Shown one piece after another: positions 21,718-33,123 of a stretch of DNA of 64,000 nt. The notes below the pieces were generated by a model. It was not told where the DNA came from. It saw only the letters and a program-made list of their open reading frames with translations, and did no database searches. Both the position numbers and the translations under genes were made by a program. The stretch lies in contig NW_005434661.1 of assembly GCF_000315625.1 (NCBI RefSeq), positions 373,069 to 437,068 of the forward strand, written 5' to 3'. Position 1 is the stretch's first letter. Every line of letters begins with the position of its first letter. Origin of the DNA: Guillardia theta CCMP2712. Its lineage: Eukaryota; Cryptophyceae; Pyrenomonadales; Geminigeraceae.

Positions 21718-23391
21718 CTACAACCCTCCTCGTCTTATCCGTCTCGACAGGCCATCCCTCCACTTCTCAGGCCCAGTGGCCCCCACATGCGATCGCTTGG
21801 CAGCCGGCAGCATGGCCTGGAGGGCATTGCTCGGTCTTGGCAGCCCCTTCCTAACGGCATCCCCTTCCCCCAGCAAGCGCGAGAACACGCCCACGCCCAT
21901 GGTCGCGTTCTCCATGCGGTCATGCCGAGGTCGAAGGAGGTCGGTATGCGTTCCGTTCATCGACATGTTGGCCGCAGGGCTGCGCTGCAGCGGATGCCTC
22001 GACTGCTTCCCCATGCTCGGCAGCTCGATGTGCCTCTCCGGCTTCGGCTGCGGCGGAGCCACGTGCTCGCTGATCGCTAGAAGTATCATCACAGTGATGT
22101 TATCCATCGATCCTCTCCTAAACGCTTCCATGCACAGCTTGTTGGCGATCATAGACAGCTGATCGGGGCTCCACCCGCACTTGCTACCTTCTCCGGCCAC
22201 GATCTGTATCACCTGCAGAGAAGTTCAGGAGGAGCAGACGGAGTAGGAGGGAGCAGGAGCAGGAGGGATGCAGGAGGAGCAGCGGAGCAGGAGGAATGTA
22301 AGAGACGACCTCTTGGTTGGATATCACATCCCACAGCCCGTCCGATGCCAGCACAACGAAGTCATGATCTGATAGCCCGATCTCCGACACATCTGGATCC
22401 TGACTCAGGTACTGCTCGATCATCACGTCCCCCAGCGCCCTGCCCTCGTCCGGTCAGCGTCACTTGCAGCACATCTCACCGCTTGTCACCGTGACATCGC
22501 CAACATCCCCATCACCCGATGGCATCCCATCCTGCCACAAGCATCATAAGCCCCGGTCCTGTCAGTCCACTAACATGCTCACATGCAAGTAACAACTCCG
22601 CCCGCACTCTGGATTCGGTCGCGCTCAGACGGCAGGTTCGGCTTGTGATCGATGGTCAAGGGCGTCACCTTTCCTCCTACGTATCCCACGGCTCGGCTGT
22701 CTCCCAAGTTTGCAACGATGACTCTGTTCCCCTGCACCAGACAACAGATGGCCGTGCTCCCGTCGTCCCAGACCCGGTTCCCCAAAGAAAGTCTCTGCTG
22801 AAGCATCTTGTTGCGCACAGACTCGAACGAGTTGTCTAGCGAGTTGGAAGGAAAGGATCGATGCATGTGATTCAGAACCGTCGGGCGATCGTTCGACGTG
22901 CTCATGCTGCTCCACGTCTTGGCTCGCTCGATGGCATCGTGCAGTCGCTGCCTGGTCTTGGGTCGGCTCGACTCACTCTCGCCTCTTGCCATCCTTGCAA
23001 AATCATCATGCGTCATTCGGTATGAGGCACGTAGCGCATGCGTCAAGGCTTCTCTGCTGTCGTCGCCAGACGTAATCTTCTTCGCAGTTATTTCAGCCAG
23101 TGCGGCATAAAAATTTGTGGGGATGTGCTGAGCTGCAAATCTTGAGCATCGCCTCCCTCCATGTCCATCAAAAACACCAACCATGCTGACTCCTCGGCCT
23201 TCTCCTTCCGAAAACTGCGCATCTCCCTGAACCAATGATGGCAGGGAGGCTTTATCAACATGCAAAAGCAGCACGTCTTCCTGCTGTGGCCTCCTTCCCT
23301 TGATCGAGCACCCCCCGCAAACAACCTTGGGCGTATCCTGGTTCTCTGGCAAGGAAAGTATCGCCTGCACGAAGGCTGGCTGAAGATTCAT
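21718..23391 (-). CDS. PP2C-family (PPM) protein phosphatase
   Basis: Metal-dependent Ser/Thr phosphatase. The first exon (ATG 23391 to about 22580) has GRRPQQEDVLLL (motif with a metal-ligand Asp), VFDGHGGRRCS, DDGSTAICCLVQGNRVIVANLGDSRAVG, and DHKPNLPSERDRIQSAGGVV. A short exon HRVMGMLAMSR splices to ALGDVMIEQYLSQDPDVSEIGLSDHDFVVLASDGLWDVISNQEV, which gives the typical SRALGD and ASDGLWD motifs. The last exon (about 22213-21718) has GSMDNITVMIL, the final metal-binding Asp motif, then a Ser/Pro/Arg-rich tail of about 100 residues. All catalytic aspartates I can locate are present. It is tandem with the Kelch-RCC1 gene downstream. Confidence 0.92.
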
Positions 23392-24803
23392 GTTCTGAAC
23401 TCCGGTTATCCAACCCTGCAGGTACTACACGAAGTAGCAAACATCTATCATCTCTGTCAACACAACGCCCATCCTCCCTGCTCTTTCACGGGGGAGGGCA
23501 GAGAACACCGCGAAACCCTTCAGGAGATGCTTGGGAAGGGGAGATAATCTTTCGTTAACGCGCCACCATCTCGGCAAGAACCAAAATGACCGCAGCCTAC
23601 CATGGCGGAGGCGGTGAGGGGGGGGATAATTCTATAAGGGATTTTTAGCACGATTCAAAAAAACTATTTATAATGTTTAAAAATATCCTCAGCAACTGAA
23701 TCTGTATGGAGCACAACAGGTTAATAGTTTTAAAAAGCTGAAATAAATACTTATAACTGAAATATCAGTACCAATTGTAATGGATCTTAATATGCTATGA
23801 CCAAAGTTCTGTACCGAACTTCCATGGATCGAGTAAAGTCGGAGATAGCTTCATACAAATGTACGAAAACTATGTCGACACTTAAAACGTATATAAAGAG
23901 AGATCTGTACCTGAGATCGCAGGTTGATGACCGAATGAGCATAAAACATTTTAGATTATAACTCCAGCTCAACCCTGACAGGCGAGTGACTCGTGGTGGC
24001 CCGGACCTTTCGGGCCCGGGCCGGCCCGCCGGTCGCCCCCACTTTCAAGACCCGCCTACCACCCCTTTATCCGGATTATTGTGGGGTAGGGTGGTATTCA
24101 AATTTTAATAGTAGGGGTACTCATTAGTTTGATTAAGTGAATTTGGTAGGGTGGGGTAGTTGGATAGGTACTTGGCAGGAAGGGTAGTGCATGCATGAGA
24201 ACCACGGATGGCGAAGTGTGCGAGAAGGAGGGGAGCGGGGGCGAAGGGGAGGGGGGGGGGGAGAGGAAGAGAGACGGGAAGGGGAGGAGATGGATATAGA
24301 GATGAGGAGAGAGAGAGAGAAGAGGAGGGAGTGGGGAGAGAGGAATGTTAGAGGAGGGAGAGAAAGAGGAAAAGAGGGTGAAGGGTAGGTAGTGCGAGGG
24401 GGATTGAACGTGACGGTAAGATCTTCGAGATGAAAGAGAACAGCTAGAGGTGGGTGAGCGAGGGTGGAAGACAAAGGTTTGCGATCTAGAAATCAGTGCA
24501 AGGTAAGAGCATGGTAGTCGCCCAGAGCAAGAGTGAAAGAGGGGAGCTCACGAAAATGAACCGTCCTCGTCGTGTGGGGGAGAGATTCCAGATGAAATGA
24601 GAGTTTGCTTGAGGTATGAGAGGTAGAAGAACAGACGGACAATGATGAAGAGGAGAGAGGAAGGTGTGCAAGGGATCTGACCGCATTCACAGGCCAGACT
24701 TTAAGGACGATGAGATGAATAACAAGCTCACGCAAGATTCGCCCTAGCTCTCTCTTCCTGGAGCGGAAGACATCAGTCTAGCACTGGAGACGCTGCAGCT
24801 GGC
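23392..24803. other. Divergent spacer between PP2C and the PBZ gene
   Basis: AT-rich block (23630-23960), then a GGGCCCGGGCCGGCCC cluster (about 24010), then a GGGGTA-rich block (24080-24185), then purine-rich sequence (24190-24400). No gene recognised. It should contain both promoters. Confidence 0.5.
24080..24185. promoter_or_regulatory. GGGGTA-rich element in a divergent spacer
   Basis: Contains TGGGGTAGGGTGGTATTCAAA, AGGGGTACTCATTA and TAGGTACTTGGC, closely resembling the blocks at 8363-8470 and 58615-58970. Position between divergent starts suggests a promoter role; this is inference. Confidence 0.4.
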
Positions 24804-27627
24804 ATGTCGAAGAAGGCGAACGTGGAGGAGGTGGAGGGTGTAGCAGGGATCAAGACGATCAAGCAGCTGGAGAGGCACTTCTACCTGCGATGCAAGAACA
24901 TGACGAAGACGAGGAAGCGAGCGAGGGAGCTGGCAGCGAAGAGGGCAAAACGGGTCAAGGAGATCCAGGATGAGCACAAGGTGATGCTGAGTGGGAGGAG
25001 AGTGAGAGAGCATGCAAGGCTGACAGCTCGAGCAGGTGAGCTTGATCACAGCTCTTGGCATGTGGGAGGCTGCCGGAAGGCCTTTGAGGAAACAGAAGAT
25101 TCCTCCTCCGACAGCTTCACAGCAGCAGTCGACCAGGGAAGCTTCAGGGTCAAGAGCCCCATCGTCCTCGTCAGAGAGCGACGACGATGAAGACGATGAC
25201 AACGTGTGGGCGGAAGTATCGTTGCTGAACAGCTCGAAGCGAGACGACGGTGCTCCAGGTTCCAGCAGTGAGTTTGACGCGGATTGCAACTTGACCTGCC
25301 TGACGTTGTGACTGCGCAAGGCTCGAAGGTCTCGAACCCGTTCGCTCAACTAGCTCAGCATGAAGACGTGGTCAAGCAGAGGAAGAGCTCTTCCTCCAAG
25401 TCAACGAGCAAGTCACGAACGGAGGCAGTCACCAACGGATCCAACGTGAGGCAGGGGGGCGCGTTCTCAGATCGCTCGGTGCAGGACGACCGAAGGAAGC
25501 CGCAGAAGGAAATGGCAGGAGCTCGTCCTGCTAATCCTCAGCCGCATCGTGACGAGAGTCCGGACAAGACTTCTTCCTCAGGTTTGACACGAACTTGCTG
25601 TTAGGTCGAGCCTTGCTGAACTCATTCTCTCCCTCCTTCTCTCCCTCCTTCTCTCCCTCCTTCTCTCCCTCCTTCTCTCCATTCTACTCTCCAGTTGATG
25701 GGCAGGTAGTGTGGCAGCCGGCCGGCGTGCCGATGTGCCGCTTTGGCGAGCATTGTTATCGCACAAACGCCGAGCACTTTAAGAGTAAGAAGGTGAAGGT
25801 TTGCTGTCTGACCTGACAGTCCTGCAGGTTTCAGCCATCCGGTGAGCATGTCGAAGAAGAAGGAGGTACGATGAAGTCATGTTGCCGGTTGCTGCTGTGA
25901 GAGTGAGAGATGAGTGTCGTGCGAGTCGCCGTTGAGGTCAGAGGCGTCTGATCCTATCCCACAGCATGGCTCCCGGGAGCTCGAGTACTCGTCGGATGAC
26001 TCGAGCAGATCAGAGGCAGTGCCGAAGCACCACGATGTCAAGGACGAAGTGGCAATGGTGAGTAAGATAGGAGCAAGTGGGGGAGGGAAGTGGGGGGGTG
26101 TGGGGGGGGAAGCTTTAGAGAGGAGAGGAGCTTTGGACAGGAGAGGAGCTAGGGAAGGAAAGGTGAAGGTGGGGGTGGGGGAGGTTGTGGTGGTTGGGGA
26201 TGATGGAGAGGAGGAGGAGGAGAAGGAGGAGGAGGGGACGAGCGCTCACGGGGGAGCAGGCGAAGGCTTCAGTTGGGATTGTGAACCTGAAAGAAGCCGT
26301 CTCCTCGGTGATGAGCTGTTGCGACGGGGAAGGGCTGTCGGTCAAGGAGGTGAAGGAGGAGGAGGTGAGGGATGGCGCTGGTGGCTGAGATGGGAGAAGA
26401 TTCAAGACATTCTGAACATCGAGAAGGCTCCTTCGCAGGGGATGGCAAATGCAGGTGAGAGGAAAAAGGGATGGGGGGAAAAGGTGGGGAGGAGGGAGGA
26501 GGGGGACGGAGACAGGGAGGGGGAGGGGGAGGAGAGGCCTGAAGATGATGAATGGAGCAGGACGGAAGCTTGTGCGGGCGATCCTTGGGATGTTGCTGAG
26601 CGAGAAGAAGATCAAAGGTAAGGAGGAGGAGGAGGAGGAGGAGGGTGGAAGGAGGAGTGTTGGGTGCACTGACAGCAGGACGTAGGATTGGATCCCGACG
26701 AGGATGGGGTGCTCAAGTACAAGATCAAGAAGAGGAGGGGCAGCAGAATGGAGCAGGACGAAAAGAAGAAGCGGCCGCGGCCCGCGGCATCGAGGGGGCA
26801 GGAGGAGAAGGTAGACAGAGCGTGCGGGTAAGGTGCACTGACGGTCTCGTGGCAGGGGAAGAGGAAGGAGGAGAACCTGGGGGCGAATGAGATGCTGAAG
26901 AAGCAGCAGGCAGAGATCGCCCTGCTGAGCCAGAGGCTGCAGAGGTACGAGGACAACTTCCGCAAGAGCAGCGGTGAGCATCGACACGTCTTTCGCACCT
27001 TCCCATCCACCTCTTCCTCCTCGTCCGCTTCCTCCCTCTTCTGTTCTCATTCCTCCATCGACTCTCTCCTCATGGTTTCACAGCACATGAATCGCGGCAA
27101 CTGTCCTCTCCCAGGGCTCGCTCGCCTCCTCCTGTCGACCCTCCCCGGCCAAGGTCCGTCTCCTCCTCTCCCCTCCCCTCCCTCCTTGTTCCTGACGCTT
27201 GCTCTGCGGCAGGATCGAGAGGGAACAGCAGCCTGTGAGGAGGGAGAGAAGTTTTGAGCAGCCGGCGCGCTCGATCGTTGTGCCCCCTTCCGGAATCCCG
27301 CCGCCGCGAAGGGAGAGCAGCAACGCCATCGAGGTCTACACGTCGTGCTCTCCTTTGGTTCCTCCTGCTCCCTCTCCGACCCTCTTCCTTTCCCCTCCCT
27401 CCCTCCTGCTCTTCCACAGACCTCATCTCCCCTGCAGCGCCTTCCTCTCGTCTCCTTCAAGCTTCCATCCCTCCCTCTTCCCTCCTCACGTGCTGATTTG
27501 TCATCGTCGGCAGAGGCAGCAGGCTGTGGAGGAGGACGTGTACATTAGCTGCGAGCCCGCGAGCGCCAGGAGAGGCTCACACGTCGATTATGTGCAGGTC
27601 AAGACGGAGGAGACGGAGTCGGATTGA
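24804..27627 (+). CDS. PBZ zinc-finger protein (poly-ADP-ribose-binding type)
   Basis: Multi-exon plus-strand gene. The first exon (ATG 24804) is a basic helical region with KTIKQLERHFYLRCKNMTKTR. Then come Ser/Asp/Glu-rich exons (for example SSSSESDDDEDDDNVW). At about 25727-25850 a PBZ finger is split by an intron: CRFGEHCYRTNAEHFK plus SFSHP, giving C-x5-C-x6-H-x5-H exactly as in APLF/CHFR-type PBZ fingers, which bind poly(ADP-ribose). Later exons are low complexity, with SRELEYSSDDSSRSEA, NLGANEMLKKQQAEIALLSQ (coiled coil) and a last exon EEDVYISCEPASARRG ending TGA at 27627. A DNA-damage or PAR-signalling role is inferred from the finger. Joining of the 3' exons (26100-26900) through GGA-rich introns is uncertain, and two genes are possible. 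Confidence 0.65.
25622..25680. repeat. 12-base tandem repeat (CTCCCTCCTTCT)
   Basis: Five copies of a pyrimidine-only 12-mer just before the PBZ exon, acting as the polypyrimidine tract of that intron. Confidence 0.9.
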
Positions 27628-27758
27628 CGAGCAGATCCATTGGGGCTAGCAGGAGGGGAGGGGGAGGGAAACTGACAAAGACGAAAATGAAAGCACCTGT
27701 TGCGAGAAAGGAGGAGAGGGAGAGGGAGATTTGAGTTCTATGCTTGCCTCTGCTCGCC

Positions 27759-30700
27759 TCAACTGCCGCCGACAACCCACGTGCGAGCAGGACGGGAGGA
27801 GGAGCCGATGCCGTCGACCGCCCTTGTCCTCTCCTCCCTCGCAAACGTCTCCATCAGCGTCAGCCCCTCGCTCGGCCTGCAGTTGAGCAGCTGCATCCTC
27901 TTTTTGGCTGAGGGCGATACGACCTTATCCCTCCTCCCTTCCTCTGCGATCACCAGAACCTTCCCGATGCTGCTCCCCTGCACGTCCCCCCAGCCTTGGT
28001 CCTGCGCTGCAACCTCCTCCTCCCTACTCGTTCTCCTGCGCATCTTGACCTGCTCGGGGGTCTCCCAGAAGCTCTTCCTCCCGCTCATCCCCACCCACGC
28101 GCCGCAGACTGCAGGGCCTTGCCAGTCGTCGGCGTAAGAGCGCTTGGAGGAGGGAGGAGGAGGAGGAGGAGGAGCCGAGCCAAGCATGCGCTCATCGCAC
28201 TGGATGTACATGGCGGCGTTGGAGAAGACGGAGATGCGCTGCTCGAGGGCGCACTCAAGGATCGAGCGTGTGGCGTCCGAAACGCCGCAGGAGGAGAGGC
28301 TGAGAAGCTGCATGCTGGCGCTGCGGATGAGGAAGGGGGCGAGCGCTCGGGCTCCTTCATCGCCGATCTTTGGGTTGCCGCTCAGGTCGACGGCGCGCAG
28401 TTTGAGGTCGGGACGGTCGATGCTCCTCCTCACCTTGGTGATCTCGGAGGAGGAGCCGCGGAGGGAGAGAGGGCCCAGGAGGAGCTGCCCGAGGGAGGAG
28501 CAGGACGGGGGCCCGAGATTGCAGCAGCTCATCATCAGCTCCTGCAGTCCGCAGAGGCTCCCTCCCACAAGGTTCTCGAACAGGGAGCGGGCCCCCTCGT
28601 CCCCCAGGAAGTTGTAGGAGACGTTGAGCCTTCGGAGGCTCCCGTACACCCTCGTCATGTTCCCCAGCGCAGCAGCTGCGGGAGCGCCGAGCTGGTTGTT
28701 GGAGAAGTCGAGGGAGGAGAAGGAGGAGTTGATACTCTCTCCCTTCCTCCTCCTCTCCCTCCTCTCGGCCGAAGTCTCTCCGCAGAGAGCAGCAGCGAAC
28801 GCTTCCGCCCCCCCGTCCCCCAGAATGTTATTCCGCACATTCAGCTCCTTCACCTCCGACCGACGGACAGCAAGGCCCAGCAGTTCTCCTGCTGCACTTG
28901 AGAGCTCGTTGCCTGCCGTGAAGAGATGAGAGGAGGAGCGAGGAGAAGAAGAGAGGAGAAGTGGAGGGTAAAGTGAGAGAACAAAGCAAGATATTGTGCG
29001 GCATGTGGTTGGGGAAGAGCTCAGGGAAGAAGATCGGGACGAAGGAGTACCAGCCAGGTCGAGATGGAGGATGGGCCCTCGAGCAGAGAGCAGGGGCTTG
29101 AGCACCTCCTGCTGCCTCCTGCTGAGCTTGGAAGTCCAGTGGGTCGCGGCGCTCCTGTGGCAGGCGATGGTTCCTTGCTCCAGGATGTGGAGGACTGCCT
29201 CCAAGTCTGTCAGGTTGATCCTCCGCTGCTTCAGGACGGCTCTCCCCGACTCGCTACTTTCGCCCTCCTCCCGTGATGTGGAGGATGACTTGGGAGGGGA
29301 TCGAACGTCGTCTGCGTGAGAGCTGCTTCCGTAGTCATCGTCTAGCAGAACTCCCTGTCCTCCTGCCTGTTCTCGTTCTCCTCCTCCCGCTTCCTCTCCT
29401 CCACCTTTCAATGCCTTTCCTCCTCCTCCTCCTCCTCCTCCTCCTCCTCCTCCTCCTCCTCCTCCTCCTTGTCCATTTCGCTGCTGATTCTCATCCTTCA
29501 CTGTTCTACCTTCTTGCAAGAAATTTCCGAGCTCTCCTGCTCCCTGTGTACTCCTCACTCCCTCCTCGGCCTCCACGTCCCCGTTGTCTCTGCCCTCCAT
29601 CCTGAGCCAGGCCGCGACATGCTCGGGAGAGCCTCGGTGGGGTTGCTCGAGAGGTCGCTCGATGTCGTCAAGCAGGGGGAGAGGAGGAGGATGCTGCACC
29701 ATCAACGTATTGAACCTGAAGCTCGGGTCGTCGACCTGCAGGAAGGAGGAAGAGTTCACGTCCTCCTCTATCGTCTGGAACGAGTTCCCTGCCAAAACTA
29801 ATTCAGAGCGCAATCGAGACAAGAGGGGCCGGAGGTTGGAGGGAGAAACGGAGAAGAGAAGAGAAGGGCAGGGCAGGGCAGGGCAGGGCAGGGCAGGGCA
29901 GGGCAGGGCAGGGCAGGGCAGGGCAGGGCTGGGAAGGTACCTAGAGTCTTCTTCCTTCTTAGTGACTTGAGGAATGTGAGGAGGGCATTGCGAATGTGAG
30001 GTGGAAGGTCCTTGTGCTGCTCCACCAGAGATCGGAGGCCCATCCTGACCTCCTTCACCAGCTGCTCCATCTCCTCCCTCTCCGCCTCCGCCAGTGTCCT
30101 CCTCCTCCTCTCCTCGTCCCTCTCCTCCGTCCTGCTGGAGCACTCAAGGGTGGCCCTGCTAAGCCTCTCAGCGAGCATCTCGAGCTTCGGCTCCCACTCC
30201 TCCCTCGCCACGCTGGAAGCCTTCTTCTTGCTGCTCTCGAACTTCTTGCTCTTCATCTCCAACTTCTTCTTCGTCTCCTCCATGTTCTTCCTGAATTCTT
30301 CCGCCAGGGCGGCGGAGGCCTTCCTTGCACTCTCTGCCTTCTCCTTCTCAACCTGCAGCGTTTCCGCCCTCTTTCTCTCCTCCTTCAGCTCAATCTGTGC
30401 CCGGTGCAGCCGCTGCATCGCCTCGTTCTTGGCCTTGAGGTCTTCCCTCCTGCTCTCTCGAAATTCCGCTCGAATGCTGCAGAGCTCGCTCCTCGTCGCC
30501 TCCAGCTCCTGCTGCAAGTTCATTGCCTGTATGCTCAACCCCGACTTGCTGCTCTGCTCTTGCGGCTTCAGGACCGCCTCCTCCTTCTGCTTCAACTCCT
30601 TTCCCAGCACAACGATGTGACTCTCGAGCTCCCGGATCCTCTCCAAGTTCTTCTTCTCCTCATTCTTCTCATTTCCCTTCTTGTCCTGCTGCTCCTTCAG

Positions 30701-32273
30701 CTTGGCTTGAAGCATGGAGATCTGCGCCTTGGCCTTGTTTAGCTCCTCTGACATCTTCACAACCAACGTTTGTTCAATCGCCTCCTGCCGAGCTGGCGCC
30801 CTCCTCTTGAAGCCGACGGATCCTTGCGGCCTCAACCCTCTCGGAGGTATCTGCAGCATGTATGAGCTCTAAGGACATATAAAGGACGATATCACCGAGG
30901 ATTGTTTCACTTGGACTCTATCAGCAGCCGGCTCTTGTTTCCCTTTCTCCTTCGTTTCCTCCTCAACAACTTCCTCGTCCTCTTCCTCACCCTCTTCGCC
31001 CTCGCCATCGTCGTTTTCTTCCTTGTTCGCAAACCATTGGACCATCTTCTTTCTCTCTTGCTTCAGGGCCTCCTCGAAGTCATCTCTCGCATTCCTCACA
31101 TCCTCCAGAGCAACCGTCTCGTCATCTAGTTGCCTTCTCAGCTCAGCCACCTCAGCCTCCCTCTCCTTCAAGAGCTGCTGCAGAATCTTGTTCTGCGTCT
31201 TCTGCATCACAAGAGGAAACTCAGGAGAAACAAACTCACCTCCTCTTTGATATCCCCTGCCTTCCCCTGCCAACCAACCAACAGTCACATCAACAACACC
31301 AACTTGCCCATTCTCCCCCCCGATACCTCGTCCACTTCCTTCATCCGTTCCATGGCTTTTTCTTCAGCCTCTGCGAGTTTCTTTCTCAAGTTGAACTTGT
31401 CTTTCTCGAGCTGATTCGTCTTCTCGACAGCATTCTCGAGGTCGACTTTCAGTGCCAGGACCTCCAGCTCTGCCACTCTGCATCTTTCCTTGTACTCGTT
31501 CACTGGACGTGGAGCTCGTCAGCACAAGCGAACAACACACATGTCAGTCCTTAACAACATAGCACCTCCATTGTCCGATACGCGCTTGTCCTGCTTCAAT
31601 TTCTTCTGGTCGTCTTCGAAGATCGGGAGATCCATCGAACCCATTGACGCGTCGTTGTCTTCTTTCAGATTCTGAATCTCTGCCTCTTGCGACTTGATCT
31701 AGGCAGCACGATCAGGTTTTCTCTTCGACAGAGCATCGTTGACCACCAGTTGCTCAGCATCAGCAAGCCGTCTGTCGGCGTCCTCTCTCTGCGATCTTTG
31801 GTCGGACACGTCCCGCCTTAGCTGCTCGATCAACGAATCCTGCAATCCTATCTTCTCCCGGCACTCCACCAGCTCTTTCGCCGCTTTCCTGCTCCTCACA
31901 TCCAATTCTTGGAAACCAGTCTGCAAAGTCTGCAACGACATCAGCGTGATGAGGCCGGGACGTCACAAGCGCGGACCTTGCGGTGTTCGACGAGAGTTTG
32001 AAACTGTTCGGCGACCTGGACGCAGAGCTTCATGGAGGTGTCCATGTCAAGACCAGCCGAGATCAAGGACTGATACAGCTTCTTCGTTTCTGTGAATACG
32101 TAAGAATCAAACTTGGAGAGCGCCTCGTCGATCGGGTCAAAGTCGTCATCCTGTCACTGGGTAAGATGAAACAGTCTCCTCGTGCTGTAAGACACCTCCA
32201 CTTCACGATGAGCCACTTCGTCAACCACATCGAAGTCGAAATCTGAGTCATCGGTGCCATCTCCATTCACCAT
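27759..32273 (-). CDS. Long coiled-coil protein with C-terminal leucine-rich repeats
   Basis: Minus-strand gene. The start is ATG 32273 (MVNGDGTDDSDFDFD), followed by small exons DDDFDPIDEALSKFDSYVF, KKLYQSLISAGLDMDTS, VRSRKAAKELVECREKIGL (about 31880), LEVLALKVDLENAVEKTNQ (about 31450), KILQQLLKEREAEVAELRR (about 31190), and a long coiled-coil exon (about 30844-29942) with heptads such as KAQISMLQAKLKEQQDKK. A 62-base intron from GTGAAACAA to CTGCAG (30846) joins the last two in phase. After an intron with a TGCCC pentamer repeat come exons with NSFQTIEEDVNSSSF, then a leucine-rich-repeat domain of the RNI type: VKELNVRNNILGDGGAEAF, SLRRLNVSYNFLGDEGARS and LRAVDLSGNPKIGDEGARAL. The tail is basic and stops at 27759-27761. 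I do not recognise an orthologue. A structural or scaffold role, possibly cytoskeletal, is only a guess. Confidence 0.7.
29416..29468. repeat. (TCC)n run in the coiled-coil/LRR gene
   Basis: About 17 TCC copies. On the gene's strand this is GGA and reads as poly-Gly in the open frame between the coiled-coil and LRR parts. It may be coding or intronic; the frame is open through it. Confidence 0.85.
29870..29932. repeat. (GGGCA)n pentanucleotide array in an intron
   Basis: About 13 copies of the same pentamer as at 3535-3600 (other strand), just after the donor site that ends the long coiled-coil exon. Confidence 0.95.
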
Positions 32274-33123
32274 CTAGAGAGCATTGCCGTGTCAAAATAA
32301 GAACACATAGTGAAGGCAAAAAGCATTCGCTAAACATCCGAGCATTACATATTCTAGGTTCTCCCGATCATCTTGCCTCTATCCACCACATTTTTTTCGT
32401 CCTGCTCTTTCAATACATATCGATCTGCCTGTCTTCGCATGCTTTTCGGCTTGTTTCCATGTCGTCCTTGGTTCCTCCTCTTTCCCTCTCCCTACACCAC
32501 TGCGGCGCTCCTTTCCCTGTCAAACAGCAAGGTCTTCTCTTGCATACCTTCCTCGCTCACTCCCTACCCACCTCTGTCTTGCCGACCTCTGAGTTGCCGA
32601 CCTCTCCTTTCTCCTCTCCCTTCTCTTCCTTCACTTCCTCCTACTCCATTCGTTCTTCATCAATGGTTATCGCCATGATCAGCCAAGATCCGTTCTTTCA
32701 TTTTGACTAGACCCTACCCTTCCTATACTGAAGCCATGAAGACCTGGACCCCTGCAATCAATTTAAGTACCCTATCTTTGAGCACATAAGTACCCACCTC
32801 TTCAGAGATTACTTTGACCCCAACCCCCATTTGACATACCCCACCACCAATCAGGCCCACTCAAATCATTCATTTCAAATCTACGACCGCACCCCCACCC
32901 CCGAGAATAACCCACCCCTCGAAATCTCCTTCCTCTACCCGGTACTTCATTGTGATTTTCAGATATTTTGATTGGTGGGTGGGTGATAGTACCCGGTGTC
33001 TCTGGTCAGAGAATGCAGGAGGGGCGACGCAAACTCTTCAGTTGAAGGAGGAGCGACGAGGTCAAGAGAGGAACAATGTGAGAACATGGAGCATGTGCCA
33101 GCCATGTGCTGACTCTGTCGCAG
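32274..33123. other. Divergent spacer, CT-rich with G-rich promoter-like block
   Basis: Between the start of the coiled-coil/LRR gene (minus) and the ankyrin-TPR gene (plus). It contains pyrimidine-rich sequence (32400-32640), then the CCCC/AAGTACCC block (32761-33000). An unidentified first exon of the ankyrin-TPR gene should lie here. Confidence 0.5.
32761..33000. promoter_or_regulatory. GGGTACTTAAAT element and C4-rich blocks in a divergent spacer
   Basis: ATTTAAGTACCC at 32761-32772 is the exact reverse complement of the 12-mer at 8376-8387. ATAAGTACCCACC follows 15 bases later, then CCCCAACCCCC, CACCCCCACCCCC, TACCCGGTACTT and AGTACCCGG. The function is inferred from position. Confidence 0.4.

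Noticed and set aside
29996-30742. Long Leu-rich plus-strand frame of 248 codons
   Set aside because: Mirror image of the minus-strand coiled-coil exon; Glu/Lys codons read as Leu/Phe on the other strand.
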